DNA from: Burkholderia sp. Ac-20365
GTDB taxonomy: Bacteria; Pseudomonadota; Gammaproteobacteria; Burkholderiales; Burkholderiaceae
Assembly: GCF_017104715.1 (NCBI RefSeq)
Contig: NZ_JAAGPI010000003.1
Coordinates: 62,001 to 126,000, forward strand
DNA length: 64,000 nt
Reading direction: 5' to 3'
Below, one piece after another: positions 53,997-63,958 of the stretch. Each line of letters opens with the position of its first letter. The stretch's first letter is position 1. The position numbers and the translations under genes are program-made. The notes under the pieces are model-generated. The model was not told the DNA's origin. It worked only from the letters and a program-made list of their open reading frames with translations, and searched no databases.

Positions 53997-56393
53997 ATGG
54001 ACAAGCACTCCTCGTCTGATGCTTCGCAGCAAACTCCCCTAAGCTCCGATGAACTCCGGCTGATCGACGCCTGGTGGCGCGCGTGCAACTATCTGTCGGT
54101 CGGCATGATCTACCTGATCGACAATCCGTTGCTGCGCGAGCCGCTGAAGGCCGAACATGTGAAGCACCGGCTGCTCGGACACTGGGGCGCGAGCCCTGCG
54201 TTGTCTTTTGTGTGGGCACACCTGAACCGTGTCATCAAACGCGACGATCTCGATGTGATCTTCATGGCGGGTCCTGGGCACGGCGCGCCTGGCGTGCTCG
54301 GCCCTGCGTATCTGGAGGGCACATATTCAGAGGTGTATCCCGACAAGAGCGAAGATGCAGAAGGGATGCAGAAGTTCTTCAAGCAGTTTTCCTTTCCCGG
54401 GCATATCGGCTCGCATGTGACGCCCGAAACACCCGGCTCGATTCACGAAGGCGGCGAACTGGGATATAGCCTGTCACATGCGTACGGTGCGGCGCTCGAT
54501 AATCCCGACCTGATCGTGACCTGTGTCGTCGGCGACGGCGAGGCGGAGACGGGACCGCTCGCCACGGCGTGGCATTCGAATAAATTCGTGAATCCGGCGC
54601 GCGACGGCACTGTGTTGCCGATTCTCAACCTGAACGGCTACAAGATCGCCAACCCGACTTTGCTCTCGCGCATCAGCCATGCTGAACTGGAGGCGCTGTT
54701 CGTCGGCTACGGCTACACGCCGTATTTCGTCGAAGGATCGGACCATGCCGAGATGCATCAGAAAATGGCAAGTACGCTCGATACGATCGTAAGCGAGATT
54801 CGCGCGATCCACACCAGGGCGCGCGCGGGCGGGGATATTGAGCGACCGCGCTGGCCGATGATCGTGCTGCGCACGCCCAAAGGCTGGACGGGCCCGAAGA
54901 CGATCCGGGGTCACAAGGTCGAAGGCTCGTGGCGCTCGCATCAGGTGCCGTTCTCCGACGTGCGCGGCAATCCTGCCAACCTCGAGCTTCTGGAAAGCTG
55001 GCTGCGCAGCTACAAGGCCGAAGAATTGTTCGATGCCAACGGGAGACTGATTCCAGAGCTGAGAGCGCTCGCACCCGAAGGGCCGCGTCGCATCAGCGCC
55101 AATCCGCATGCCAACGGTGGCATGCTGCGCAGGGAATTGAAACTGCCCGACTTTCGCGACTACGCGGTGGACGTGACGCAAGCGGGCAAAGTGCTGCAGG
55201 AGAACACCAGGCCGCTCGGAGAATTCCTGCGCGACACGATGCGCGAGAACATGCATACCTTTCGCGTTTTCGGCCCCGACGAAACGGCTTCCAACCGCCT
55301 TCAGTCGATTTACGAGGTCAGCAAGAAGGTCTGGATGGCCGACATGCTGCCGGAAGATGAGGACGGCGGGGAACTCGCTCGCGACGGCCGGGTGATGGAA
55401 ATGCTTTCCGAGCACACGCTGGTGGGATGGCTCGAAGGCTATCTGCTGTCCGGGCGTCACGGATTCTTCCATACGTATGAAGCATTCGCGCATGTGATCG
55501 ATTCGATGTTCAACCAGCATGCGAAGTGGCTCGACATCTGCAAGAACCATGTGCCGTGGCGCGCGTCCGTGTCGTCGCAGAACATTCTGCTTTCGTCGAC
55601 GGTATGGCGCCAGGATCACAACGGCTTCTCGCATCAGGACCCGGGTTTCATCGACCTGGTCACGAACAAGAGTCCGTCGGTCACGCGCGTCTACCTTCCG
55701 CCGGACGCGAACACGCTCCTCGCCGTGGCAGACGAATGCCTGCGCTCGACCGATTGCATCAATGTGATCGTCGCGGACAAGCAGAAGCATCTGCAATTCA
55801 CCACCATCGACGAGGCGATCGTGCACTGCGCGAAGGGGCTCGGCGTCTGGCGTCGCGCGAGCAACGACGAGGATGAAGAACCCGATGTCGTGATGGCCTC
55901 GTGCGGTGACGTCGCAACCCAGGAGGCGCTCGCGGCAACTGCCATCCTGCGTGAACGGCTCCCGGAACTCAGGCTGCGCTTCGTCAATGTCGTCGATCTC
56001 TTCAGGATGCAGCCCGCAAGCGAGCATCCGCATGGCTCGACCGAGCGGGAATTCGACAGCCTCTTTACGGTCGACAAGCCAGTGATCTTCAACTTCCACG
56101 GTTACCCGTGGTTGATCCACAAGCTCGCCTATCGCTTCCGCAACCACGAGCATCTGCACGTGCGTGGTTACAAGGAGAAGGGCAACATCAACACGCCGCT
56201 CGAACTGGCGATATTGAATCAGGTCGACCGCTTCAATCTGGTGATCGACGTGCTCGACAGGGTGCCCCGTTTGCAAGGACGCACCGCGCATCTCAGGGAA
56301 GACATGAAGAACGCGATCATCAGCAACCTGAACTATGCGCACACGCATGGCATCGACCGTGCGGAGATCACGGACTGGGTATGGCCGGACTGA
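53997..56393 (+). CDS. xfp: Phosphoketolase (xylulose-5-phosphate/fructose-6-phosphate)
   Basis: 798 residues. Thiamine diphosphate enzyme that splits xylulose 5-phosphate or fructose 6-phosphate with phosphate into acetyl phosphate plus a triose or tetrose phosphate. [25 protein letters not shown] is the family start, AGPGHGAPG holds active-site His, [20 protein letters not shown] is the ThDP-binding motif, and the C-terminal half has [19 protein letters not shown]. Length is normal. AAGGAG before ATG 53997. First gene of the operon with glycogen phosphorylase (28 nt later) and debranching enzyme. Confidence 0.96.
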   Translation: MDKHSSSDASQQTPLSSDELRLIDAWWRACNYLSVGMIYLIDNPLLREPLKAEHVKHRLLGHWGASPALSFVWAHLNRVIKRDDLDVIFMAGPGHGAPGVLGPAYLEGTYSEVYPDKSEDAEGMQKFFKQFSFPGHIGSHVTPETPGSIHEGGELGYSLSHAYGAALDNPDLIVTCVVGDGEAETGPLATAWHSNKFVNPARDGTVLPILNLNGYKIANPTLLSRISHAELEALFVGYGYTPYFVEGSDHAEMHQKMASTLDTIVSEIRAIHTRARAGGDIERPRWPMIVLRTPKGWTGPKTIRGHKVEGSWRSHQVPFSDVRGNPANLELLESWLRSYKAEELFDANGRLIPELRALAPEGPRRISANPHANGGMLRRELKLPDFRDYAVDVTQAGKVLQENTRPLGEFLRDTMRENMHTFRVFGPDETASNRLQSIYEVSKKVWMADMLPEDEDGGELARDGRVMEMLSEHTLVGWLEGYLLSGRHGFFHTYEAFAHVIDSMFNQHAKWLDICKNHVPWRASVSSQNILLSSTVWRQDHNGFSHQDPGFIDLVTNKSPSVTRVYLPPDANTLLAVADECLRSTDCINVIVADKQKHLQFTTIDEAIVHCAKGLGVWRRASNDEDEEPDVVMASCGDVATQEALAATAILRERLPELRLRFVNVVDLFRMQPASEHPHGSTEREFDSLFTVDKPVIFNFHGYPWLIHKLAYRFRNHEHLHVRGYKEKGNINTPLELAILNQVDRFNLVIDVLDRVPRLQGRTAHLREDMKNAIISNLNYAHTHGIDRAEITDWVWPD

Positions 56394-56421
56394 CCGCCGC
56401 CCGATAACGGAGCGATACACC

Positions 56422-58920
56422 ATGGCCGCCGACACGATTGCCAGCGAAATCCGCCCCGGCGATTCCGCGCGTAGAGGGCTGGACGCCGATGCGATGCGGC
56501 GCGGCGTGCTCGACAATCTCACCTGTTTGCAGGCCCGTCCGCTGTCCATCGCGACGCCGCACGACTGGTACATGGCGCTCGCCTACAGCGTGCGCGACCG
56601 CATGCTTGCGCGTTGGGCGGCAACGATTCAAACCTACGCCGAGCGTGAGTTGCGGGTTGCGTGCTATCTCTCGGCGGAGTTTCTGATCGGGCCACAACTG
56701 GGCAACAACCTCGTTAATCTCGGCATCGAGGCCAGTGCGCGCGCCGCGATGCAGGCGCTCGGCCAGGATCTTGACACGCTGCTCGCGCTGGAAGAAGAGC
56801 CGGGGCTCGGTAACGGCGGGCTCGGGCGGCTCGCGGCCTGCTATCTGGATTCGCTGGCGACGCTCGAAATACCTTCCGTTGGTTACGGCATACGCTACGA
56901 GTTCGGCATTTTCGACCAGCAGATTCGCGACGGCGAACAGGTCGAACTCACTGACCTGTGGCTGCAAAAGGGCAACCCGTGGGAGATCGTGCGTCCGAAC
57001 GTCGCCTACTACGTCGCTTTCGGCGGACAGACACAGTTCACGAACGATGCGCAAGGGCGGCTCCGTGTGCACTGGACGCCCGCGCATATGGTCAAGGGTG
57101 TTGCGTGCGATACACCGATGCTCGGCTACCGGGTCAACACCTGCAACACACTGCGCCTGTGGAAGAGCGAGGCCGTCGAATCGTTCGATCTTCAGGACTT
57201 CAACGCAGGCGATTACTATCAGGCCGTGCAGGAAAAGGTGATATCGGAGACCCTGTCGAAGGTGCTCTATCCCAACGACGAACCCGAGGCGGGCAAGCGG
57301 CTGCGCCTCGCGCAGCAATATTTCTTCGTTTCCTGCTCGCTGCAGGACATGCTGCGCCTGCTCGATCTGAAGGGCGAACCCATCGCGCGTTTTGCCGACA
57401 TGTTCACGGTGCAGTTGAACGATACGCATCCGTCCATCGCTGTCGCGGAACTGATGCGCCTGCTCGTCGACGTGCGGTTGCTGCCTTGGGAAGAAGCCTG
57501 GGAGATCACCAGGAACGCGCTCTCGTACACGAACCATACCTTGTTACCTGAAGCGCTCGAAACCTGGGGATTGCCGCTCTTTCAAAGCCTGCTGCCGCGC
57601 CCGCTCGAAATCATCTACGAGATCAACCGGCGCTTTCTGGATGAAATCCGTCGCCACTATCCTGGCGACGAAGCGCGCGTGGCGCGAATGTCGATGATCG
57701 ATGAGACGGGCGACAAGAAAGTGCGCATGGCGCATCTGTCGATGGTCGGCTGTCATGCCGTGAACGGCGTGGCGGAACTGCATTCCGCTCTGCTCAAGGA
57801 AACGGTGTTGCGAGACTTCGCGCAACTGTGGCCCGAGCGCTTCCATAACGTGACCAATGGGGTGACGCCGCGCCGCTTCATGATGCTCAGCAATCCAGGG
57901 CTTGGGCGATTACTCGACACGACGATAGGCGAGGGTTGGGTGACTGACCTGACGCGGCTGCGCGCGCTGGAAGCGCACGCCGACGACCCGGTGTTCCAGG
58001 ACGCTTGGCGCGGCGTCAAGCGCGCGAACAAGGAGACGTTGACGCAGCAGATTCTCGGCGCAACGGGCATTGCGGTGGACCCCGCCGCGATGTTCGACAT
58101 TCAGGTCAAGCGCATTCACGAATACAAGCGTCAGCATCTGAACGCGCTCTACATCGTCACGCTGTACCAGCGCTTGCGGCGCGACCCGCGAAGGTCTATT
58201 GCGCCGCGCTGCTTCGTATTCGGCGGAAAGGCGGCGCCGGGGTACAGGATGGCGAAGCTGATTATTCGCCTGATCAACGGCGTGGCGGAAGTCGTGAACA
58301 ACGATCACGCTATAGGCGGACGACTGAAGGTCGTGTTTTACCCGGACTTCAACGTGAAGAATGCGCAGTTCATTTACCCTGCTGCCGACCTTTCCGAGCA
58401 GATTTCGACCGCGGGCAAGGAAGCCTCGGGTACGGGCAACATGAAGTTCATGATGAACGGCGCGTTGACTATCGGCACACTCGACGGCGCGAATGTCGAG
58501 ATCCAGGAGGAGGTCGGTGAGGAAAACTTCTTTCTGTTCGGATTGACCGCCGGGCAGGTGGAGCAGGTCAAGCGCGACGGCTACCGTCCGTCGGACTACG
58601 TGGGCGGCAATGATGAATTGCGCGAAGTACTTGACCTGATCGCAGGTGGATACTTCTCGCGCGGCGACCGCGAGCTGTTCCGTCCGCTGGTCGACAACCT
58701 GATGCAATCGGATCCGTTCCTCGTGCTGGCCGACTACGCGGACTACGTGGCTTGCCAGGAGCGGGTGAGTCATGCATGGAATGACACGCAACGCTGGACA
58801 CGCATGTCGATTCTCAACACTGCGCGGTCGGGCAAGTTCTCCTCCGATCGCGCAATCCGCGAATACTGCGAACATATCTGGAATATCCGCCCTGTGAGTA
58901 TCCCCCTTGACCGACTCTGA
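56422..58920 (+). CDS. glgP: Glycogen/maltodextrin phosphorylase
   Basis: 832 residues. Releases glucose 1-phosphate from alpha-1,4-glucan ends. ACYLSAEFLIGPQLGNNLVNLG, EEEPGLGNGGLGRLAACYLDSLATL, NGVTPRRF and the PLP-binding EASGTGNMKFMMNGALTIGTLDGANVEI (Lys of the TGNMKF motif) are all present. Full length. ATG 56422 follows CGGAG; an in-frame start further up at 56335 would overlap the phosphoketolase gene. Its end overlaps the start of glgX. Confidence 0.97.
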   Translation: MAADTIASEIRPGDSARRGLDADAMRRGVLDNLTCLQARPLSIATPHDWYMALAYSVRDRMLARWAATIQTYAERELRVACYLSAEFLIGPQLGNNLVNLGIEASARAAMQALGQDLDTLLALEEEPGLGNGGLGRLAACYLDSLATLEIPSVGYGIRYEFGIFDQQIRDGEQVELTDLWLQKGNPWEIVRPNVAYYVAFGGQTQFTNDAQGRLRVHWTPAHMVKGVACDTPMLGYRVNTCNTLRLWKSEAVESFDLQDFNAGDYYQAVQEKVISETLSKVLYPNDEPEAGKRLRLAQQYFFVSCSLQDMLRLLDLKGEPIARFADMFTVQLNDTHPSIAVAELMRLLVDVRLLPWEEAWEITRNALSYTNHTLLPEALETWGLPLFQSLLPRPLEIIYEINRRFLDEIRRHYPGDEARVARMSMIDETGDKKVRMAHLSMVGCHAVNGVAELHSALLKETVLRDFAQLWPERFHNVTNGVTPRRFMMLSNPGLGRLLDTTIGEGWVTDLTRLRALEAHADDPVFQDAWRGVKRANKETLTQQILGATGIAVDPAAMFDIQVKRIHEYKRQHLNALYIVTLYQRLRRDPRRSIAPRCFVFGGKAAPGYRMAKLIIRLINGVAEVVNNDHAIGGRLKVVFYPDFNVKNAQFIYPAADLSEQISTAGKEASGTGNMKFMMNGALTIGTLDGANVEIQEEVGEENFFLFGLTAGQVEQVKRDGYRPSDYVGGNDELREVLDLIAGGYFSRGDRELFRPLVDNLMQSDPFLVLADYADYVACQERVSHAWNDTQRWTRMSILNTARSGKFSSDRAIREYCEHIWNIRPVSIPLDRL

Positions 58921-60994
58921 GGCACGGCCGCCGCGGATCTATCGGGTCAGCAACGGATCGCGCTTTCCGCCGGGCGCCTCAGTCGTGCCGGAAGGCGTCA
59001 ACTTTTGCGTCTATTGCCGCCACGCAACGCGGGTCGAACTGCTGCTGTACGCAGGTCCTGATAGCCCGGAGCCGTTTCAGGTCATCACGCTCTCGCCCGG
59101 TTGCAACCGGAGCTACTTCTACTGGCATGTGCTGGTAGAGGACCTGCCGGTACGTACCTGCTACACGTGGCGTGTGGATGGGCCGCACGATACGCAGCAG
59201 ACAGGCCGGGCTTTCGACCCGCGCTACGAACTTCTCGATCCCTTCGCCCGCAGTGTGACCGACCAGCTCTGGAAGCGGCGCAGTGTCGCGGGTGCAGCGC
59301 CCACGGGTCACGCATCGTGCCGGGCTGTGGTGACGGAGCCGATGGCGTCGGGGGACACGCGCGTCTTCCATGGTCTGGACGATGCGGTCATCTACGAACT
59401 ACACGTTGGCGGCTTTACGCGTGACCCATCGAGCGGAGTGAGGCATCCAGGAACCTTCGCCGGGTTCATCGAAAAAATTCCTTACCTGCAGTCGCTCGGC
59501 GTGACCCACGTTGAGCTTTTGCCGGTGATGGCCTTCGACGTGCAGGACGTTCCGCCTGCGGTAGCGGCGCTCGGGCTCTCCAACTATTGGGGCTACAGCA
59601 CCCACAGCTACTACAGCCCGCATCCGCGATATTGCGTCGATCCCGCCCGCGCGCCGCAGGAATTTCGTGCGCTGACCGATGCATTGCACAAGGCCGGCAT
59701 TGGTGTGCTGCTCGACGTAGTGTTCAATCACACGGCGGAAGCAGGCGAAACCGGGCCAGTGATCAATTTCAAAGGCTTCGCCAACGACATCTTCTATCAT
59801 CTCGACTGCGCGGATCGGCGCCACTACCGCGACTACACAGGCTGCGGAAACACCGTCAATTGCAATCATCCGCTCGCCACGGCGTTCATCGTTCATTGTC
59901 TGGAGTACTGGGTGGAAGAACTGGGCGTCGACGGTTTTCGTTTCGATCTGGCGAGCGTTTTTGCGCGCGACCAGCACGGCGAACTGATGAGCGATCCGCC
60001 GCTGCCGTGGGCGATCGAATCGTCTCGTGTGCTCTCGCGTGTGCCGCTGATTGCAGAAGCGTGGGACGCGGGCGGTCTTTATCACGTGGGCGCTTTTCCT
60101 GGCATGGCATGGTCGGAATGGAACGGCCGTTACCGGGACGTGATGCGCCGCTTCGTGCGAGGCGAGGTGGGCATCATCGGGGACGTGGCAATGTGCATGG
60201 CAGGAAGCGCGGATCTCTATGAGGACGATGGTCGCCTTCCCATCAACAGCGTCAACTTCGTGACATGCCACGACGGGTTCACGCTGAACGACCTGGTGAG
60301 CTACAACACGAAGCACAACGAGGACAACGGTGAGGCAAATCGTGACGGCAGCAATGACAACCTGTCGTGGAACTGCGGCGCCGAAGGTTATACCGACGAT
60401 TCTTCGATTCTTCGGCTGCGCCGCCAGCAGGCGAAAAATCTGATGGCTACGCTGTTCCTGAGTCAGGGCGTCCCGATGATTCTTTCCGGAGACGAAGTGC
60501 TGCGCAGCCAGCAGGGCAACAACAACAGCTATTGCCACGATAACGACATGTCGTGGTTCGACTGGCGATCAACAGAAGAGCAACCGGACATGCTGCGTTT
60601 CGTGGGCGAACTGATTGCGCTGCGAAAGAGACACGCGAGTTTGCGCCGTCGGCGTTTTCTGACGGGGACACCATCTCCGGGTCACACACTGCCGGATGTG
60701 GTCTGGCATGGGGAACGGCTGAACTCGCCGGAGTGGCATGACCACAATTCCAGGCTCCTCGCCTTCACGCTCGGTGGGGAGGCACCTGGAGAACCGCCGT
60801 TGCACGTGGTTCTGAACATGCATGATTGCTCGCGCCAGGTGGCGCTTCCCGCGTCAGACGGGAGAATCTGGCGACGGATCGTAGACACGTCGTTGGAAAG
60901 CCCTCAAGACATCGCTCTTATGCACGGCGTTTCGGATGAAAGTGAAGAGTGCCATGTGCGAGCACGTTCCGTTGTCGTTCTCGAAGCGACCTGA
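58907..60994 (+). CDS. glgX: Glycogen debranching enzyme (isoamylase type, GlgX)
   Basis: 695 residues. Hydrolyses alpha-1,6 branches of phosphorylase-limit glycogen. N-terminal CBM48-like part (PGASVVPEGVNFCVYCRHATRVELLLY), then the GH13 barrel with VDGFRFDLASVF (nucleophile Asp), PLIAEAWDAGG (acid/base Glu) and NFVTCHDGFTLNDLVSYN (third Asp). The start is TTG 58907, overlapping the last 14 nt of glgP, so translation is probably coupled. The product shares the pathway with the two genes before it. Confidence 0.95.
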   Translation: MTDSEARPPRIYRVSNGSRFPPGASVVPEGVNFCVYCRHATRVELLLYAGPDSPEPFQVITLSPGCNRSYFYWHVLVEDLPVRTCYTWRVDGPHDTQQTGRAFDPRYELLDPFARSVTDQLWKRRSVAGAAPTGHASCRAVVTEPMASGDTRVFHGLDDAVIYELHVGGFTRDPSSGVRHPGTFAGFIEKIPYLQSLGVTHVELLPVMAFDVQDVPPAVAALGLSNYWGYSTHSYYSPHPRYCVDPARAPQEFRALTDALHKAGIGVLLDVVFNHTAEAGETGPVINFKGFANDIFYHLDCADRRHYRDYTGCGNTVNCNHPLATAFIVHCLEYWVEELGVDGFRFDLASVFARDQHGELMSDPPLPWAIESSRVLSRVPLIAEAWDAGGLYHVGAFPGMAWSEWNGRYRDVMRRFVRGEVGIIGDVAMCMAGSADLYEDDGRLPINSVNFVTCHDGFTLNDLVSYNTKHNEDNGEANRDGSNDNLSWNCGAEGYTDDSSILRLRRQQAKNLMATLFLSQGVPMILSGDEVLRSQQGNNNSYCHDNDMSWFDWRSTEEQPDMLRFVGELIALRKRHASLRRRRFLTGTPSPGHTLPDVVWHGERLNSPEWHDHNSRLLAFTLGGEAPGEPPLHVVLNMHDCSRQVALPASDGRIWRRIVDTSLESPQDIALMHGVSDESEECHVRARSVVVLEAT

Positions 60995-61174
60995 ATGGAA
61001 GTCGTAGACATTGCTGTGTCGATGCGAGGCTACCGACCAAAGCTTATCGCGAAGCCGAACGGCACGCCATCTGATGGTGGCGAAATACTTAACGATCCAT
61101 GTCGCTTGTCCGCGTGACAACTTTCATGGTGAGGCACCGATTCAGGTGTCTGTATTGGTTCGATCCTTATTGTC
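60995..61174. other. Region after the glycogen operon
   Basis: 180 nt with no gene and no clear hairpin terminator that I can see. Confidence 0.4.
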
Positions 61175-61428
61175 ATGCGTCTGTGACGCTTGTGACGCCT
61201 TGCTTTTCGGTGACATATCAGATCCACGTGCGCAACTGGAAAGGTACGGCACACCGATCAGATTGCGTCCGTTGGGTCAAGCGCCGATCAAGGTATGCAT
61301 CTATCACGGTTGCCAGTGTGGGGCGAAATAGATGTTCGAAACGGACCCGTCTGTGTCAAACGAGCACGAGTGGTTCTGTTTATATCACTCGTCGAGATCT
61401 TGAACGTGGCAGCTTTTCACGCCGGTGA
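61175..61428 (+). pseudogene. Dead copy of the zinc-ribbon-like gene at 63513
   Basis: DNA similarity to 63513-63770, including the 30 nt before the start codon. Three lesions are seen: one extra nucleotide right after the ATG (ATGCGTCTGTGA versus ATGTTTTGTGAC), a TGG-to-TAG change where the intact copy reads CGASWM, and a one-nucleotide loss near 61405. The read-through sequence CDACDALLFGDISDP...RPLGQAPIKVCIYHGCQCG matches CDACEALLFGDRSSP...RPLAHAPIDVCIYRCCKCG of the intact gene. Confidence 0.85.
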
Positions 61429-61671
61429 TGCGTGATCTGAAAGGTCGCGATCGAGCGGCGAGTTTCCGGTCATGCGTGTTTCGCTTGATGAATCATCCAG
61501 CAGAGCCAATTCAATCTATAGCGCGTTGAAAGCCGGCGCAGCAAATTCGAGCGATTCCTGCAAGTCACGGCGAGTTCCGACGATCGAACCACGCACGGCA
61601 CGAGACCATCACAGCACACGTACCAGGGTAATGAACAGGTACGGTTCCAAGCCGCTTGATTGCTCCTTTTG

Positions 61672-61699
61672 AGGATATTGGACTGAGGTCCAATATCCT
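61672..61699. promoter_or_regulatory. Palindrome ATTGGAC-N4-GTCCAAT, copy 3 (extended)
   Basis: The 18-nt core 61677-61694 matches the copies at 36817 and 42384. Here the symmetry extends to 12-bp arms (AGGATATTGGAC/GTCCAATATCCT) around a TGAG centre. The nearest supported plus-strand gene is 580 nt away. Confidence 0.6.
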
Positions 61700-61762
61700 G
61701 CGGTCTACTGCGGCCTCGCGGATGCGGGACTGGATGGACACAGGTCGATGGAAAAGGAGTCA

Positions 61763-61790
61763 GAAAAAGGCCGGCCCGCGATGGGCCGGC
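61763..61790 (-). terminator. Rho-independent terminator on the minus strand
   Basis: Perfect 8-bp stem GCCGGCCC/GGGCCGGC with a 5-nt loop; read on the minus strand it is followed by CTTTTTCT. No supported gene ends just upstream on that strand, so it may end a small RNA. Confidence 0.75.
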
Positions 61791-61985
61791 TCGAGAAACC
61801 CTGACTTTCGGAGGGTATGTCGATTAGGGCTGAGAGATGAGGCACGCATAAAAAATGCGCGTGAGCACAGTCAGCGGGATTGATATGAAGTGACTCTACC
61901 TCACGCACCGATGATGAAGCGGAAAATATGCATCAAAAACGCGCCATTAGTACGATGGTGTAACTATTTTACCGTTGTCAAGTGA
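61763..61985 (-). ncRNA. Candidate small RNA ending at the orphan terminator
   Basis: About 220 nt on the minus strand between a TTGACA (61976-61981) and the strong terminator at 61763-61790. No good -10 box at 16-18 nt from the TTGACA was found. A 67-codon frame (61705-61908) covers part of it but runs through the terminator stem, so it is not a likely gene. Speculative. Confidence 0.35.
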
Positions 61986-62278
61986 TCATCGGATGAATAG
62001 CGGCTAAAATTGCCGAAAGAATTGGAAGAAATGAACCGCAATTCAGTACTTGCTTACGTCTTGCACCTATGCGCATGACTGACTCGGCCGCGAGGACGTG
62101 ACTACGTGCAACGTATTGTCTTTCTTAAAGATAATAAAACAGGCTATAAGCAATCCTATTTATTCTGGGTGGAATGCTGGTTGTCACGATCGGCGCTGGT
62201 TCTGAATGCGAGAAGGATCGGGATCCACAAATAATCTTCTGATTGGCTTTCGTCCATTATGTCGAACAGAGAGAGATA

Positions 62279-62521
62279 ATGAACAGCGAAAAGACCTTGT
62301 ATCTCGGGTATAGCCTTCAGGCGCTTGCCGCCTATGACGACGGGTCGTATGCCTCGATGTACATCGTGCGGCCTCCCAGCGGAAGCGAACGGGTCTCTCC
62401 TGTGCTGGGGCATTTCTCCAGCCCGGTGGATGCACGGCAGTTCGCATTGCGACGCGGAAAGATGGACGTCGACCGTATGTCTTCCGAAGATCCTCAGCAG
62501 TTAATCAGCGATCATCTGTGA
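62279..62521 (+). CDS. Small hypothetical protein
   Basis: 80 residues, soluble. LYLGYSLQALAAYDDGSYASMYIVRPPSG has a strand-like pattern, and VDARQFALRRGKMDVDRM looks helical. The type (GY, then a basic helix) is found among small Burkholderia proteins of unknown function. GAGAGA lies just before ATG 62279. Confidence 0.6.
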   Translation: MNSEKTLYLGYSLQALAAYDDGSYASMYIVRPPSGSERVSPVLGHFSSPVDARQFALRRGKMDVDRMSSEDPQQLISDHL

Positions 62522-62597
62522 GTCTTACTTCCCGAATATTGCGGAATGTATGACATCGCAAAATCTGGAATAAACTCCACGAACTTGAAGCCCGGTT

Positions 62598-62858
62598 ATG
62601 CCACGAACTAGGCCAATTCGACGTAATGCAAGTCCTTATGCCTGTCGTGATGTCGATGCGGCCATCGCTCACCTCGAGGCGGTGCTTCTTTATGAGAGCG
62701 CAAGCCGGGTTTTTCCGAGAAGCTACTGGCGACGACGCGTACTTGAGCTCTCCACAACTTTTGGGATTGCAGAAACCCAGAAACAACGATTGGAGAACTT
62801 GCTGGAACGTGTTGACGAATCGTCGGCCCAGCGATGCGAGCGAAATCACCGATCCTGA
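62598..62858 (+). CDS. Small helical hypothetical protein
   Basis: 86 residues. CRDVDAAIAHLEAVLLYESASRVFPRSYWRRRVLELSTTFGIAETQKQRLENLLERVDE is a natural-looking helical sequence; no known domain is recognised. Gene-like composition supports it, and TGAAG lies upstream of ATG 62598. A minus-strand frame over the same DNA (62505-62849) is less protein-like. Confidence 0.55.
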   Translation: MPRTRPIRRNASPYACRDVDAAIAHLEAVLLYESASRVFPRSYWRRRVLELSTTFGIAETQKQRLENLLERVDESSAQRCERNHRS

Positions 62859-63512
62859 TAAATCGCATTCGATTCTCCAACCTGATCGATTAGCAATGAA
62901 AATGTCGTGCGCCGGATTCTGGAAGAAAAAAGAGCAGTGACAGTGTTCCTGGTTCTTATGCGGGAGTCGGACGGATACCGCATCGCGTCGTGATCGTTAT
63001 ACCAAGATAGGCGAAAGAGTCGTATACCGCGGAACGGTAATCTGGTCGGGGTGTTGCCGTTTCGTGAGCAATTAATTAATAAGATTTTCGACAAGCTCTT
63101 TGTGCCGAGCCCGCATGTTTCATCCTTAGAGAGCAGCTTAGAGTCTATATTAGACACGACGGCATGACTGCATGCCGCCGCTGTAGGGTGTGGGATTCAC
63201 GTACAACGGTAATAGACTTTGAACGGGTACCCTGACCTTTCGTTTCCATCAAATGAGTCGGCCAGGTGATTGGATTAGGATAACGTTGGCGGTAAGGGGC
63301 TGTCCATCACGAGATGTCACTGGATGAAGCGCGCGGCGTTTCTGCAGGCTCGCCAGGATTGCGTGACGGTCTAATCTCCACAGCATTCATTTGGTCTTGG
63401 CGGCCTGCTGTCTATGCTGGAAGTAAAGAAGATCAGCCGCTTGATGCTTGCGAGGGCACAGATGCAGGCGCGACGTTACTGACCTCTTCGTATTAGTTCA
63501 ATCCTACTTATC
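62859..63512. other. Intergenic region without a supported gene
   Basis: 654 nt. A 60-codon frame at 63314-63496 lacks a ribosome binding site. The last 30 nt before 63513 are conserved in the dead copy at 61 kb and probably hold the ribosome binding region of the zinc-ribbon-like gene. Confidence 0.4.
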
Positions 63513-63881
63513 ATGTTTTGTGACGCTTGCGAAGCACTGCTTTTCGGCGATAGATCAAGTCCACATTCACAGCTGGAAAGGTCTTGCGCGCCGACCAGAT
63601 TGCGGCCGTTAGCTCACGCGCCGATCGATGTGTGCATCTATCGATGTTGCAAGTGTGGGGCAAGCTGGATGTCCGAAACGGACTTGTCTATACCCGGCGG
63701 GCGTGACTGGATCTGTCTGTATCGTTCGTCGAATATCCTTGAGCCTGGCAGCCTTTCACAGAGCATGTTGCAAGATAACGCGGATCCTCCGATAGTCACG
63801 CAATTGAGCGAAAAGCACGTGATCAAAACTGATTGGACGTTCCAAACGTTGATCCTGCTAGGTTCGCTTCCCTTCATATGA
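63513..63881 (+). CDS. Zinc-ribbon-like small protein
   Basis: 122 residues. Two Cys pairs, FCDACEALLFG at the N-terminus and YRCCKCGASW near residue 50, could bind one zinc ion as a ribbon. The second half (SETDLSIPGGRDWICLYRSS...) is conserved in the dead copy at 61175-61428; the last 40 residues are not seen there. Cytoplasmic. No known family assigned. It is the intact member of a duplicated pair. Confidence 0.65.
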   Translation: MFCDACEALLFGDRSSPHSQLERSCAPTRLRPLAHAPIDVCIYRCCKCGASWMSETDLSIPGGRDWICLYRSSNILEPGSLSQSMLQDNADPPIVTQLSEKHVIKTDWTFQTLILLGSLPFI

Positions 63882-63958
63882 CGATCTTGCGTTCGTTTGT
63901 GCATGTTGCAGGAGTTGGGTTGTGCTTACGTGGACCATGCATCCAACGAGGCAGTGCC

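Larger units (their letters stand above)
61429..62278. other. Gene-poor region
   Basis: 850 nt without a supported protein gene; contains the third palindrome and the orphan terminator. The stretch 61900-62160 is AT-rich compared with the rest of the window. Confidence 0.45.

Noticed and set aside
54474..56573. 699-codon open frame antisense to the phosphoketolase gene
   Set aside because: It mirrors a GC-rich real gene, has no recognisable domain, and its composition (many Arg, His, Val) is that of an antisense frame.
61705..61908. 67-codon minus-strand frame as a gene
   Set aside because: It reads through the terminator stem and has no ribosome binding site.
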